Shown: positions 46,074 through 56,950, counted from the stretch's first letter. The stretch: DNA of 64,000 bases from an uncultured Glaciecola sp. (GCA_947496235.1 CANMCE010000001.1:186001-250000); one strand, 5' to 3'. Translations and numbers: made by a program. Notes: generated by a model not told the origin, from the letters alone.

Positions 46074-46099
46074 AAAAAACCCCGCCAGTAGCGGGTTTT
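46074..46099 (+). terminator. Rho-independent terminator of the cvfB-osmC operon
   Basis: CCCGC (46081-46085) pairs with GCGGG (46091-46095) around CAGTA. Six A residues before it pair with the TTTT that follows, past one bulged C. Confidence 0.82.
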
Positions 46100-46120
46100 C
46101 TGTAAATGCTATAAAAAGCT

Positions 46121-46279
46121 TTAATCAAAAGAGAAATATAAAATACCCTGATAACCTTTCGCATAGTTTTCCACTAAATTTTTAGTGCCTTGAGGTCCAT
46201 GACCTTCAGCGGTTTGGAACTTGGTCCCAATAGGTGTTATCCCATGCAAGAAAGATATGATATCCCCAATAAATAACGT
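46121..46279 (-). pseudogene. C-terminal remnant of a longer, otherwise lost protein
   Basis: Minus-strand reading gives 52 codons and a TAA at 46121-46123. The translation includes LHGITPIGTKFQTAEG, HGPQGTKNLVENYAKGYQG and ends ILYFSFD. The composition is protein-like, rich in Gly and aromatics, but the frame is closed by TGA at 46280-46282 and there is no ATG or ribosome site. The aromatic end resembles the last strand of an outer-membrane barrel, but I cannot name the parent. Two other frames give no continuation, so the rest seems deleted. It could also be a chance frame. Confidence 0.5.
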
Positions 46280-46314
46280 TCAAATGTTTGGTTTTAAAAT
46301 AGAGACAAAATAAT

Positions 46315-46827
46315 TCAATTTATTTTCTTATACAAAAACTTTACTTCTTTTACTACATCGTTATCTTCTATAGCCACGTACATTGTAAGCTCATTTTCAC
46401 TGATTTTTTCTAGGGTTAAACCATTGAAGAATACTTTATTAGGCGTCACGCGCACTAAGTTAAATTCAACCGATTTATCTTTTTCTTCCCAACCGCTCAA
46501 ATCACCATTGAAGTGTTTAAGTCGAAAATTAAGACTGTCATTTTCTTCCACTATGGTTTCAAGCTCATAGAAGATAACCTCGTCATTAACAACCAACTTG
46601 AAAGCTCCCATCATGCTACCGCCCAAAGGAGGCGACCAAACTTCTTCTACTATGCCGCCAAAGGCTTCACCGCGCCAGTGGCCAACCAGCCATTCAACAG
46701 CGCTTAGATTTGCTTTAGGAGATGTTTGACCTTCTTGCAGAAATTCAATGTTAGGAAAGTCATTAGATGAAAATGCAAATGGGCATATTAATGCTAGAAA
46801 GAATAGCGTAATGATCTTTTGTTTCAT
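46315..46827 (-). CDS. DUF6265-family exported protein
   Basis: 170 residues. Signal peptide MKQKIITLFFLALICPFAFS, then the DUF6265 block WLVGHWRGEAFGGIVEEVWS and GGSMMGAFKLV, followed by alternating beta strands (SLNFRLKHFNGDLSGWEEKD). The fold is probably lipocalin-like, periplasmic, with unknown ligand. The gene stands between the decayed fragment and rmuC, with its own start and no clear terminator. Confidence 0.8.
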   Translation of the reverse strand: MKQKIITLFFLALICPFAFSSNDFPNIEFLQEGQTSPKANLSAVEWLVGHWRGEAFGGIVEEVWSPPLGGSMMGAFKLVVNDEVIFYELETIVEENDSLNFRLKHFNGDLSGWEEKDKSVEFNLVRVTPNKVFFNGLTLEKISENELTMYVAIEDNDVVKEVKFLYKKIN

Positions 46828-46881
46828 TGGATGTCCCTATTCAATTGAAATCAATTGTCAGTTAATTAATATCAGTCTAGC

Positions 46882-48486
46882 TTATTTTTCAGAAGAGTCA
46901 TCTGAAACAGCATCATTATCGACTTCCACATCAGTATTTGCATCATCATCTTGGTCTTCATCTAAGTTGTCGTCACTTTCATCATCTTCGACTAAGTATT
47001 TGCTATCAATTGATTTGGTCGTGCTAACACCTAATTTCTTAAACGACTCCGCTTGGCTAATCAAATTACCGCGTCCGCTGGAGAGCTTTATCATTGCAGC
47101 TTCATAGGATTTCGTAGTGGTTTCTAACTGCTTCCCAATTTTTTCCATGTCCATTACAAAATTAGCTAACTTGTCATACATTTTACGGGCTTTTTCAGCG
47201 ATTTTGGCGGCATTTTGATTCTGGTACTCATATTGCCAAATGTTATGAATAGTTCTAAGTGCAACCAATAAATTGGTTGGGCTCACTAACATTATTTGGT
47301 TATCCATAGCCAGCTTGACTAAACTCGGATCGCTTTCAATAGCTGCGATAAACGCCGATTCCACCGGAATGAACATGAGTACATAATCTAAAGTACGGAG
47401 TTCTTGTAAATCCTGATAGTCTTTTTTACTTAAGCCTTTAATGTGCCCTTTTAAGGAAGCAACGTGCTCTTTCAAGGCGCGCTCTTTAACGTCTTTATCG
47501 GTTGAATTAATGGCTCGTTCATAGGCGATTAAAGACACCTTGGAATCAATGACAATGTCTTTTTCATTGGGCAAATGCACTACTACATCTGGCTGATAGC
47601 GTTTTCCTTCTTCATTAGTAGTGGATTTTTGCATTTCATATTCATGCCCATTACGCAAACCTGATTCTTCGAGAATTCTCTCTAATACAATTTCTCCCCA
47701 ATTTCCTTGTTGTTTGTTGTCACCTTTTAGGGCATTGGTTAAGGCTGCAGCTTCTTCAGTGATTTTCTGATTGAGTTCTTTTAATCCTAGGATTTCAGTT
47801 TTCAAAGAGGCTCGTTCTTTCCCCTCAGAAATATATTGTTCGTTAATTTGTCGTTTAAATTCATCAATTTGGTTTTTCAGTGGAGACAATAAGGTGTTTA
47901 AACCCGTTTCACTGGTTTTCACGAATTTTTCGGATTTTTGCTCAAAGATTTTATTCGCGATATTCTCAAATTCTGTGCCCAAGCGTTTTTCGGCTTCATT
48001 TAAAAGCTGAAGCTTTTCCGCCATATGCTCTCTCTCTTTTTCTACGGCACTTTGCAAAGCTGCCTGCTGCTCAGTAAGTTTGGTATTCGCTGTTATTTGC
48101 TCTTGCAGTTTACCCTGAAGATGTTGCTTTTCAGATTGCAACATAGAGATGCTGGCCACCTTTTCGGATAACTCACCTATGCGTCTTTGATTTTGTGTAT
48201 TTTCATCAATCAGGGTTTGGTTTTTATCCGCAAGTGATGCCAATTTTTGCTCGAACTGGCTGTTTTGTTGCTTGAGGTGTTCTTGTTGCTCAGCAATACG
48301 ATTGCTAGCTTGTTCAAGTTGATATTCAAGCATCTGCGTTTTCTTCTCTAATTCGTTGAACGCAAATAAGTGTTGCTGCAGTTTATTTCGTTGCACAAAT
48401 ACAAACACCAAGAGTGCCAGTGAAAGCACCGCTAAAGAGGCGACTACTGCCTGAATAACCGGGGGTAAGTTAAGAAAAAGATCCAT
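46882..48486 (-). CDS. rmuC: DNA recombination protein RmuC
   Basis: 534 residues. N-terminal membrane anchor (about 10-28), a long coiled coil (about 35-190), then the nuclease-like RmuC domain with KGDNKQQGNWGEIVLERILE, YQPDVVVHLPNEKDIVIDSK and PTNLLVALRTI. RmuC limits inversions and recombination between short inverted repeats in E. coli. The last 35 residues are highly acidic (many Asp/Glu, such as ESDDNLDEDQDDD), beyond the conserved domain. Minus strand, 85 bp after fumarase and its hairpin. Confidence 0.93.
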   Translation of the reverse strand: MDLFLNLPPVIQAVVASLAVLSLALLVFVFVQRNKLQQHLFAFNELEKKTQMLEYQLEQASNRIAEQQEHLKQQNSQFEQKLASLADKNQTLIDENTQNQRRIGELSEKVASISMLQSEKQHLQGKLQEQITANTKLTEQQAALQSAVEKEREHMAEKLQLLNEAEKRLGTEFENIANKIFEQKSEKFVKTSETGLNTLLSPLKNQIDEFKRQINEQYISEGKERASLKTEILGLKELNQKITEEAAALTNALKGDNKQQGNWGEIVLERILEESGLRNGHEYEMQKSTTNEEGKRYQPDVVVHLPNEKDIVIDSKVSLIAYERAINSTDKDVKERALKEHVASLKGHIKGLSKKDYQDLQELRTLDYVLMFIPVESAFIAAIESDPSLVKLAMDNQIMLVSPTNLLVALRTIHNIWQYEYQNQNAAKIAEKARKMYDKLANFVMDMEKIGKQLETTTKSYEAAMIKLSSGRGNLISQAESFKKLGVSTTKSIDSKYLVEDDESDDNLDEDQDDDANTDVEVDNDAVSDDSSEK

Positions 48487-48520
48487 CTGGATTTTACCTT
48501 TTTTGTTTTTAATTTTGGTA

Positions 48521-48555
48521 AAAAAAAGCCCGTCAAGTTTAGACTAGACGAGCTT
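48521..48555 (-). terminator. Terminator downstream of fumarase
   Basis: On the minus strand, AAGCTCGTC pairs with GACGGGCTT (one wobble pair) and is followed by a run of seven U residues. It lies 17 bp past the fumarase stop. Confidence 0.85.
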
Positions 48556-48571
48556 ATTAGATTAACACAAT

Positions 48572-50101
48572 TTATTTAGAGAGTGCTTGGTCAATCTCTT
48601 CGATTTTTGCTTTCCAGATTGCAGGGCCAGTTTCATGGGCATTCGCGCCTGAACTATCCACTGCAACTGTAACCGGCATATCTTCTACTTCAAATTCGTA
48701 GATAGCTTCCATACCCAAATCTTCAAACGCCACAACTTTAGCTTTTTTAATTGCTTTGGATACTAGATAAGCTGCTCCGCCCACAGCCATGAGATAAACC
48801 GATTTGTGCTTAGCAATACTTTGCACAGTGGCAGGTCCTCTTTCCGCTTTGCCTATGGTGCCAATAATACCGGTTTTTTCTAACATCATATCGGTAAACT
48901 TATCCATACGAGTTGCCGTTGTAGGCCCAGCTGGACCAACAGCTTCATCTCCAATGGCATCAACAGGTCCCACGTAATAAATAAATTTATTGGTTAAATC
49001 GACCCCTTCAGGTAAACCTTCACCATTTTCAAACATTGTTTGAATACGTTTATGTGCAGCGTCACGTCCGGTTAGCATTTTTCCGCTAAGCAACACAGTT
49101 TCACCGACTTTCCAGTCAAGAATATCTTCTTTAGTCAATTCGTCCATATTGACACGGCGAGTGTCTTTACTTAGTTCCCAAGTGACTTGTGGCCAATCTT
49201 CCAATTTAGGCGCTTTTAATTCTGCTGGACCACTACCATCTAAGTAAAAATGGGCATGACGAGTAGCTGCACAATTGGGGATCATTGCAATTGGTTTAGA
49301 AGCTGCGTGAGTTGGTAATGATTTGATTTTAATATCTACAACAGTGGTCAAGCCCCCTAAACCTTGAGCGCCTATACCTAGAGCATTTACCTTATTGAAG
49401 ATATCGACTCTTAGTTTTTCTTCCGTTGTTTCAGGACCACGTTCAATAAGCTCATGGATATCTACCGGATCCATCAAGGATTCTTTTGCAAGTACCGCAG
49501 CTTTTTCCGCCGTTCCGCCGATACCAATTCCTAACATGCCTGGTGGACACCAACCAGCGCCCATAGTAGGCAAGGTTTTTACAACCCAATCAGCAATATC
49601 ATCACTTGGATTTAGCATCACCATTTTAGATTTATTTTCTGAACCGCCACCTTTGGCAGCTATCATGACCTCAATCTTGTCACCCGCTACCATATCAATG
49701 TGCACGACTGCTGGTGTATTGTCTTTGGTGTTTTTACGTGTTCCCGCAGGATCAGCGACAATGGATGCACGTAACGGATTATCGGCGTTTAAGTATGCTC
49801 GACGCGTACCTTCGTCTACCATTTCTTGCACTGTCATATCGGTCTTGTCCCACTGCACTTGCATACCGATTTTTACAAAACAAGTTACTATGCCAGTATC
49901 CTGACAAATAGGACGTTTGCCTTCTGCTGACATGCGCGAATTGATTAAAATCTGCGCCATTGCATCTTTGGCTGCTTGGCTCTGTTCTTTATCATAAGCT
50001 TTTTCTACCGCTTTAACGTAATCCAAAGGGTGATAATAAGAGATAAACTGGAGCGCATCTTCAATGCTATCGATAAAATCCTGTTGGCGGATAATGGTCA
50101 T
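48572..50101 (-). CDS. fumA: Class I fumarate hydratase, [4Fe-4S] type
   Basis: 509 residues, full length for the FumA/FumB type. N-terminal domain with PICQDTGIVTCFVKIGMQ holding the first cluster cysteine, AAKGGGSENKSKMVML, GAGWCPPGMLGIGIGGTAEKA and PNCAATRHAHF. C-terminal swivelling domain with GRDAAHKR and GPAGPTTATRMD. Interconverts fumarate and malate in the TCA cycle. The oxygen-sensitive cluster suggests it matters when iron is ample. GGGGACAAT immediately precedes the ATG at 50101. Confidence 0.95.
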   Translation of the reverse strand: MTIIRQQDFIDSIEDALQFISYYHPLDYVKAVEKAYDKEQSQAAKDAMAQILINSRMSAEGKRPICQDTGIVTCFVKIGMQVQWDKTDMTVQEMVDEGTRRAYLNADNPLRASIVADPAGTRKNTKDNTPAVVHIDMVAGDKIEVMIAAKGGGSENKSKMVMLNPSDDIADWVVKTLPTMGAGWCPPGMLGIGIGGTAEKAAVLAKESLMDPVDIHELIERGPETTEEKLRVDIFNKVNALGIGAQGLGGLTTVVDIKIKSLPTHAASKPIAMIPNCAATRHAHFYLDGSGPAELKAPKLEDWPQVTWELSKDTRRVNMDELTKEDILDWKVGETVLLSGKMLTGRDAAHKRIQTMFENGEGLPEGVDLTNKFIYYVGPVDAIGDEAVGPAGPTTATRMDKFTDMMLEKTGIIGTIGKAERGPATVQSIAKHKSVYLMAVGGAAYLVSKAIKKAKVVAFEDLGMEAIYEFEVEDMPVTVAVDSSGANAHETGPAIWKAKIEEIDQALSK

Positions 50102-50198
50102 ATTGTCCCCATAAACTTGTTGCTATTGATAATTCGCACGTATACTACCGCTAAATGTAATTGTAGCCAACCAATCAAACCACGACTTTGGTGGGTAA

Positions 50199-51602
50199 AT
50201 GAATATAAAAACAATAAAAATTACCTCTATTTCCATTTTGCAACCTAATGCTCGAACGCTTTTTAGCCATATTCAGCACCTGCCATGGGCAATGTTACTT
50301 GATACTTGTAATAGCCTATTGATCAGTGAGCGTTACGACATACTAGTCTACCAACCAATTGCCACTTATGAATTTAAAAATGGCAAAGGTCAATTTAAGG
50401 GGCGTGATGATAGCTTTGATTTTTCGGAATTGGATTTGGCGCCAGACCCGTTTGAGGCTTTGGCTAACTTGCAACAGTATTTTGCTGATCATACTCAACT
50501 AGAGATCCCAAGTGACTTACCTTTTATATTAGGCACTATGGGTGCTTTCGGTTATGACATAAACACCCTCACCGATGGCATAGAAGATCCTAATCCAAAT
50601 GAATATTTGATGCCCGATATCGCAGTTGGTTTGTATGCAAATTCACTTATTGTGGACAAGCAAAAAGGCATTGTTTACCACTGCTCCGTCGAGAATATAC
50701 AGCCAGATTGGCTTGAACCCTTTTTACATAAACAAAAAGTCCCCAATCAAGGCTTTCATCTAACCAGTGATTGGCATTCCAATATGTCAAAATCGGACTA
50801 TGTAGCAAAATTTAATAAAATTCAGGATTATTTAAAGGCTGGGGATTGTTACCAAGTCAATTTAGCTCAGAGATTCAGTGCTGAATATGCCGGCAGTGAA
50901 TGGCAAGCTTATCAGCAGTTAAGTGAAGCCAACCAAGCACCATTTTCTGCGTTTTGTCGATTTGAAAACACTTGCGTATTAAGCCTATCTCCAGAGAGGT
51001 TTTTACAACTTAAAAATGGACAGGTAGTAACCAAGCCCATCAAAGGTACACGCAAACGAGATTCCGATCCTAAAAAAGATGCAGCCTTGGCTGAAGAATT
51101 ATTCAATGCTGAGAAAGATAGAGCTGAAAACTTAATGATTGTTGATTTGTTGCGCAATGACTTAAGCAAACACTGCCAGCCTTTTAGCGTGAAAGTTCCC
51201 AAGTTGTTTCACATAGAAAGCTATCCAGCAGTTCATCACCTAGTGAGTACAGTAGAGGGTAAAATTCGAGAAAACACCCATACTTACACCCTGTTAAAAG
51301 GTGCATTTCCAGGAGGCTCCATTACTGGCGCACCAAAAGTAAGAGCAATGCAAATTATCCGAGAATTGGAACCGAATAAGCGTAGCATTTATTGTGGTAG
51401 CATTGGCTATGTAGGCATTCAAAATGATATGGACACTAGCATTTGTATCCGTACCCTCTTGGCTGAAAATCAGCGTTTGTATTGTTGGGCAGGCGGCGGC
51501 ATTGTGCTAGACTCAGAAGGTGAAGATGAATTTCAAGAAACCCTGCACAAAGTTGCAAAAATATTGCCTGTACTAAAAGAAAATACCAGTGACGGAATCT
51601 GA
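50199..51602 (+). CDS. pabB: Aminodeoxychorismate synthase component I
   Basis: 467 residues. Anthranilate-synthase-like fold. PIKGTRKRDSDP carries the PabB-type Lys (TrpE has PIAGT), followed by DLLRNDLSKHC and FPGGSITGAPKVRAM. It makes 4-amino-4-deoxychorismate with ammonia from PabA, on the route to folate; no pabA is nearby. Divergent from fumarase with 97 bp between starts. Overlaps nudL by 14 bp. Confidence 0.92.
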   Translation: MNIKTIKITSISILQPNARTLFSHIQHLPWAMLLDTCNSLLISERYDILVYQPIATYEFKNGKGQFKGRDDSFDFSELDLAPDPFEALANLQQYFADHTQLEIPSDLPFILGTMGAFGYDINTLTDGIEDPNPNEYLMPDIAVGLYANSLIVDKQKGIVYHCSVENIQPDWLEPFLHKQKVPNQGFHLTSDWHSNMSKSDYVAKFNKIQDYLKAGDCYQVNLAQRFSAEYAGSEWQAYQQLSEANQAPFSAFCRFENTCVLSLSPERFLQLKNGQVVTKPIKGTRKRDSDPKKDAALAEELFNAEKDRAENLMIVDLLRNDLSKHCQPFSVKVPKLFHIESYPAVHHLVSTVEGKIRENTHTYTLLKGAFPGGSITGAPKVRAMQIIRELEPNKRSIYCGSIGYVGIQNDMDTSICIRTLLAENQRLYCWAGGGIVLDSEGEDEFQETLHKVAKILPVLKENTSDGI

Positions 51603-52191
51603 GTTTATATATGCTTTTAATCAACCTTGGCGCATCAAACGTGATGCTGGAGAACCTTTTCCTCATGCCAAGCGACCCGCCGCAGTATTAATTTGCTTAA
51701 ACCCAGTTGAAGAAGTCAGTGTAATCCTCACTGTAAGAGCTCGTCACTTAAAACACCATGCAGGACAAATTAGTTTTCCTGGTGGAAAAGTAGAAACCTT
51801 TGATAAAAACCTAGTGGATACTGCTTGTAGAGAAGCTCGAGAAGAAATAGGATTATCTACTGAGCAGTTACGTATTATTGGCGCTATGCCCTCTTATCCC
51901 ACTATAAGTGGATTTGCTGTTACCCCCATTATCGCAAGTTTGCAAAAACCAATCGACATTTCCGAAACCCTAACTATCGATACCAATGAAGTTGAAGAAG
52001 TTTTCGAAGTGCCCTTGCGAATATTGATGGATCCTCAAAATTATTTTGTACATGAAATTGAAAGGGATAATCAAAAATATCCGGTGTATTACATACCCCA
52101 CGAGGGTAAGACTATTTGGGGAGCAACGGCTGGCATACTGGCGCATTTGCGCGACCACGTGAATTTATATAAAGAAATGTTTCAACGCTAG
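51589..52191 (+). CDS. nudL: NUDIX CoA pyrophosphatase
   Basis: 200 residues. The UPF0035-type motif LKHHAGQISFPGGKVE precedes the Nudix box, with GGKVE and REAREEIGL giving the metal-binding glutamates. This combination marks CoA/acyl-CoA pyrophosphatases (NudL/YeaB). It hydrolyses CoA to 3',5'-ADP and phosphopantetheine. The start overlaps pabB, the same order as in E. coli, so a shared transcript is likely. Confidence 0.9.
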   Translation: MTESEFIYAFNQPWRIKRDAGEPFPHAKRPAAVLICLNPVEEVSVILTVRARHLKHHAGQISFPGGKVETFDKNLVDTACREAREEIGLSTEQLRIIGAMPSYPTISGFAVTPIIASLQKPIDISETLTIDTNEVEEVFEVPLRILMDPQNYFVHEIERDNQKYPVYYIPHEGKTIWGATAGILAHLRDHVNLYKEMFQR

Positions 52192-52222
52192 CTAAGAAAT
52201 TATTATTAGTTTGGTCTAAGAA

Positions 52223-52657
52223 TTATTTACTAAAATTAACAATTAGCAAAACTAGAGCAATAAATCCAAGGCTCGCACTTAAGCTTGTAATATAACCTAA
52301 AGTTTTTGAGGCAACCCAACCGCTAGCGCCTAAACTCGCGAAGAACAATCCACTTCCTAGGATCATAGCGATAGAAGGATATTTATTTAGGTCTTTTAGG
52401 GTTTCTCCACCGCCAATATCTGCTGTGCTACGAAAAATATCTGCCGCCATAAAAGACCACATTAAGGCTGCACATACTAGTATTACTGAACTACAAATGG
52501 CTAAAGCAATGGTGATTTTTGCGGCATTGTCTAAGACGTTTTCATCTTTACTACCTGCACCCAACGCAAGTAAAGCTGACGCTGCAGTAAAAGCTAGACC
52601 GCCAATCAAGGCACTCACTGTTGCTAGTTGTTGATAAGCGTGAGCATAAAGTTCCAA
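52223..52657 (-). CDS. Small four-helix membrane protein, unknown
   Basis: 144 residues. Helices at about 13-33, 46-70, 95-112 and 120-141. The linker around residues 72-88 (IFRSTADIGGGETLKDL) is polar. Rich in Ala, Gly and Ser; no motif I recognise. Convergent with nudL, 31 bp away. Real by length and by its normal codon use. Confidence 0.6.
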   Translation of the reverse strand: MELYAHAYQQLATVSALIGGLAFTAASALLALGAGSKDENVLDNAAKITIALAICSSVILVCAALMWSFMAADIFRSTADIGGGETLKDLNKYPSIAMILGSGLFFASLGASGWVASKTLGYITSLSASLGFIALVLLIVNFSK

Positions 52658-52898
52658 TGTTAGCCTCTAATCATCCTGTTGATTGACTCAGTATAAGCAG
52701 TGCGATTAGAAAAGGTAAAGTGGAAAACTTTTCGAATTTGCAGTTTTTAGAATCCAACTCCCTACTTGTATAGAAATATTTACAATTGCACCTATTCATT
52801 ACAGTATCTAATATCTAGCATAATATTATTTTGATTGTGACAATTTGCCATCATGTAGCACTATAGACGATGTAAACAAGACTAACTAAGGACTGTGA

Positions 52899-54272
52899 AT
52901 GATAAGCGTTTTTGATATGTTTAAGGTGGGAATAGGCCCTTCAAGCTCTCATACTGTTGGACCAATGCGGGCAGCCGAGGCATTTTGCCATCTACTAACA
53001 TCAAACGGCTTATTTGAACAAACCACCCATATCACTACTGAATTATTTGGTTCCTTAGGACAAACAGGTAAAGGTCATGGCACTGGCAAAGCTGTAATTT
53101 TAGGATTATTAGGTTTTACGCCAGAAAATGTCCCTGTATCTGAAGTGGATACCATGCTTGCTGTTATACAGAAATCTGAACGACTAAACTTATTACAATT
53201 AAAAGAAATCGCGTTTCCAAACGAAGGGGCCATTGTATTTCATCGACGAAAAACCTTGCCCAAACATGCCAACGGCATGACATTTTACGCTTATAACTCA
53301 GACAAATTGTTGCTGGAAACAACTTATTATTCGATTGGTGGTGGGTTCATTGTTGAAGATAGTGATTTCGAACAGCAGAAAAAAGAAAATATTGCGCAAC
53401 AGCAACTAGACGCCCCCTATCCTTTTTCCACTGCAGCAGAGTTAATTGCACAGTGCAATGATAACAATTTTAGAATCAGTACACTGATGCTAAAAAATGA
53501 GACAGCTTTTCAACAAGAAAAAATCATCCGCGACAACTTGTTACATATTTGGCAAGTCATGCAGGACTGCATTGAAAATGGCATTAACACTGAAGGCGTT
53601 CTTCCTGGTGGTTTAAAAGTGCATAGAAGAGCCCCAGCTTTATTCCAACGACTGCAGAACGAGCGCAACACAGATCCCATGCAAGTGATGGATTGGGTAA
53701 ATCTTTATGCATTGGCAGTAAATGAAGAAAACGCAGCTGGCGGCCGCGTGGTAACAGCGCCGACAAATGGCGCTGCCGGCATCATTCCAGCGGTTATGAT
53801 GTATTTTCATAAATTTGTTCGTCCATTGGACAATGACAGTGCTTGTCGTTTCTTACTCACCGCCGCCGCAATTGCTATTTTATACAAAAAAAATGCCTCT
53901 ATCAGTGGCGCAGAAGTGGGTTGTCAGGGCGAAGTTGGAGTCGCTTGTTCAATGGCAGCAGGTGCTCTAACAGAAATTCTAGGGGGGAATATTTCAGCAG
54001 TGGAAAACGCTGCTGAAATTGGTATGGAACATAATTTAGGCCTTACCTGTGATCCCGTAGGTGGACTGGTACAAGTGCCATGCATTGAGCGCAACGCCAT
54101 GGGTGCAATTAAGGCAATAAATGCCTCTAGACTTGCGCTTCGAGGTGATGGCAAACACAAAGTGTCTTTAGACAAGGTGATTAAAACCATGCGAGACACT
54201 GGTAATGATATGAAAAGTAAATATAAAGAGACCGCACGAGGCGGCCTTGCTGTCAATATTATTGAATGTTAA
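52899..54272 (+). CDS. sdaA: L-serine ammonia-lyase, iron-sulfur type (single chain)
   Basis: 457 residues. N-terminal beta domain with [19 protein letters not shown] and [13 protein letters not shown], and a C-terminal alpha domain with the cluster cysteines in [15 protein letters not shown] and [16 protein letters not shown]. It converts serine to pyruvate and ammonia. AAGGACTG precedes the ATG. Transcribed alone. A 241-bp gap on its left holds no other feature that I can support. Convergent with cysB, 6 bp apart. Confidence 0.95.
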   Translation: MISVFDMFKVGIGPSSSHTVGPMRAAEAFCHLLTSNGLFEQTTHITTELFGSLGQTGKGHGTGKAVILGLLGFTPENVPVSEVDTMLAVIQKSERLNLLQLKEIAFPNEGAIVFHRRKTLPKHANGMTFYAYNSDKLLLETTYYSIGGGFIVEDSDFEQQKKENIAQQQLDAPYPFSTAAELIAQCNDNNFRISTLMLKNETAFQQEKIIRDNLLHIWQVMQDCIENGINTEGVLPGGLKVHRRAPALFQRLQNERNTDPMQVMDWVNLYALAVNEENAAGGRVVTAPTNGAAGIIPAVMMYFHKFVRPLDNDSACRFLLTAAAIAILYKKNASISGAEVGCQGEVGVACSMAAGALTEILGGNISAVENAAEIGMEHNLGLTCDPVGGLVQVPCIERNAMGAIKAINASRLALRGDGKHKVSLDKVIKTMRDTGNDMKSKYKETARGGLAVNIIEC

Positions 54273-54278
54273 AAATGT

Positions 54279-55268
<990 letters not shown>

Positions 55269-55451
55269 TTAAATTCCTTGCTGGCGAAGTTTGGAACGAT
55301 TTAAACTAATCGTTCGAGTATTTCAGCCGATAATTTAATATAGGCGTATATTCCAAATAATATCTAATTTAGACATAAAATACATAAAAAATTGTCTTAT
55401 TATTTGATTATTATTAAATTTCAATAAGTTAACTAAAACTGGCAACCTAAT

Positions 55452-56165
55452 ATGTTAGATGTAGACATGAGTCAAAACGCAAAAAGCGAGGAAAAAGTAG
55501 AGTTTTCTTCGGTGATGGCAGTTGCTATTCACGACATGAAAAATAGCCTTAGTTTGCTCATGCAGTCTATAGAACAATTAGCTGACCACCTTCCAAGCGA
55601 ATCTAATTATGCCCGTGAACGACTGAACTCTGTTCACTATGAAGCCAACAGAATGAACACAACCTTAGTACAAGTATTAAGTTTGTATAGAGCTTCCATA
55701 GATGCCCTGCCTATCAATGTTGATGAAGTTTATGTGTCCGATTTAATTGAAGAAGTTGTCGATTCAAATGCGGTATACATTAAAGACCGAGCAATTACCG
55801 TGGAGTCAGAGGTAGATGAGGACCTATCTTGGTTTTTTGACCGCGACCTGATTTATTTGTTGATTTATGACGTCCTAATCAATGCTATTCGCTATGGCGG
55901 AACAGCCGTCCAGATCAAAGCTTGGGTTGAGGATGAACAGTTACAATTTCAAGTGTCAGACAATGGTCCAGGATATCCGAGTTCAATGCTAGAAATTTCT
56001 GAAAGCGAGTTGAGTCAACACAGCATCAGCGAAGGACGCACGGGTTTAGGTCTGTTCTTTGCGCGCTTAATCGCCCAAACCCATAAAAACAAAGGAAAGC
56101 AAGGTAAAATCCTGTTATCTAATGGTGCCAATGGTGGAAGCAACTTTAAACTGGTTTTACCTTAG
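55452..56165 (+). CDS. Soluble orphan sensor histidine kinase
   Basis: 237 residues without membrane helices or a recognisable sensor domain. The H-box is VAIHDMKNSLSLLMQSIEQL with His27 and the family's HDMKN core. The ATPase part shows VLINAIRYG (N box), DNGPGYP (G1) and GRTGLGLFFARLIAQ (G2). No response regulator is adjacent. Start ATG 55452; an ATG at 55467 is also possible. Coupled (20-bp gap, with its own AAAGGGA) to the next gene. Confidence 0.85.
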   Translation: MLDVDMSQNAKSEEKVEFSSVMAVAIHDMKNSLSLLMQSIEQLADHLPSESNYARERLNSVHYEANRMNTTLVQVLSLYRASIDALPINVDEVYVSDLIEEVVDSNAVYIKDRAITVESEVDEDLSWFFDRDLIYLLIYDVLINAIRYGGTAVQIKAWVEDEQLQFQVSDNGPGYPSSMLEISESELSQHSISEGRTGLGLFFARLIAQTHKNKGKQGKILLSNGANGGSNFKLVLP

Positions 56166-56185
56166 GTTGTAGTAAAGGGAAAAAA

Positions 56186-56950
56186 ATGAGTTATACAATC
56201 ATCATTATATTAATTGCGGCAATTATAGTAGCGGGTATCGCTGCTACTGCTGTGCAACAACATAATGAAAGAAAAGAAAGAATCAAACGAGAAGAAATAA
56301 CTCGACATAAGAACATTTTAGATGAAACTGAATCTGCGATAGCCGTTGCACAACAAATTCCAGTTTCTCAACGACTAGTATTAATCTTAAGAACACGCTC
56401 CATAAAAGCGTTAAAAGCTATATATGAACAATCACCTTCCCCTGAAATAAAACAAAAAATCGCTCAAATTGCAGCAGCAATAAAAGGCACAGAAGTGTCT
56501 AATGAAGGACCGGATTTAAATGCGTTTAACCTTCCTAGTGCCGATAAATCGATTATTAAATATATCCAAGCTGTTAAAAAATTACGTGGTATTTTGAAAG
56601 TTGAAGTGACGCGAGGAAACATAAGTCAGAATATTTATCAGGTAGAAGACAAGTTTTTAGAAAAGTTGCAATTAAGAGTCAATGTTGAAACTCTAAATAA
56701 ACGAGCCAATGAGGCTGTAGCAAGCTCTATGCAAGGTTCTGCTCGTCAATATTTAGACAAAGCGCTACGCGCCCTCACCTCTCATCAACCTCAAGATGAG
56801 TATTCTCAGCAACGTGCAAAAGAATTAAAGGAAACCCTCGACGGATTGGAATCCAGCGTTAAAGATCGTAACTTGCAACAAGTGATGGAAAAGAAAAAGC
56901 AAGAAAGTCAGGATCTGGACCAATTATTTGCGCCAAAGAAAAAATGGTAA
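56186..56950 (+). CDS. Membrane-anchored coiled-coil protein, unknown
   Basis: 254 residues. One N-terminal helix (about 4-24), then a mostly helical, charged cytoplasmic region with several coiled-coil segments (around 30-60, 95-110, 170-235) and a basic tail KKKW. No motif that I can name. Placement directly after the orphan histidine kinase suggests a shared transcript and possibly a shared process. The strong AAAGGGA ribosome site supports the start. Confidence 0.65.
   Translation: MSYTIIIILIAAIIVAGIAATAVQQHNERKERIKREEITRHKNILDETESAIAVAQQIPVSQRLVLILRTRSIKALKAIYEQSPSPEIKQKIAQIAAAIKGTEVSNEGPDLNAFNLPSADKSIIKYIQAVKKLRGILKVEVTRGNISQNIYQVEDKFLEKLQLRVNVETLNKRANEAVASSMQGSARQYLDKALRALTSHQPQDEYSQQRAKELKETLDGLESSVKDRNLQQVMEKKKQESQDLDQLFAPKKKW

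Noticed and set aside
49395-49904. 169-codon open frame opposite the fumarase gene
   Set aside because: It is fully antisense to a clear class I fumarase, and its translation is a low-complexity Ser/Thr/Pro-rich mirror of those codons without motifs.
52658-52898. Possible small RNA or gene in the gap left of sdaA
   Set aside because: AT-rich with no hairpin or reading frame that stands out; probably only the sdaA promoter.
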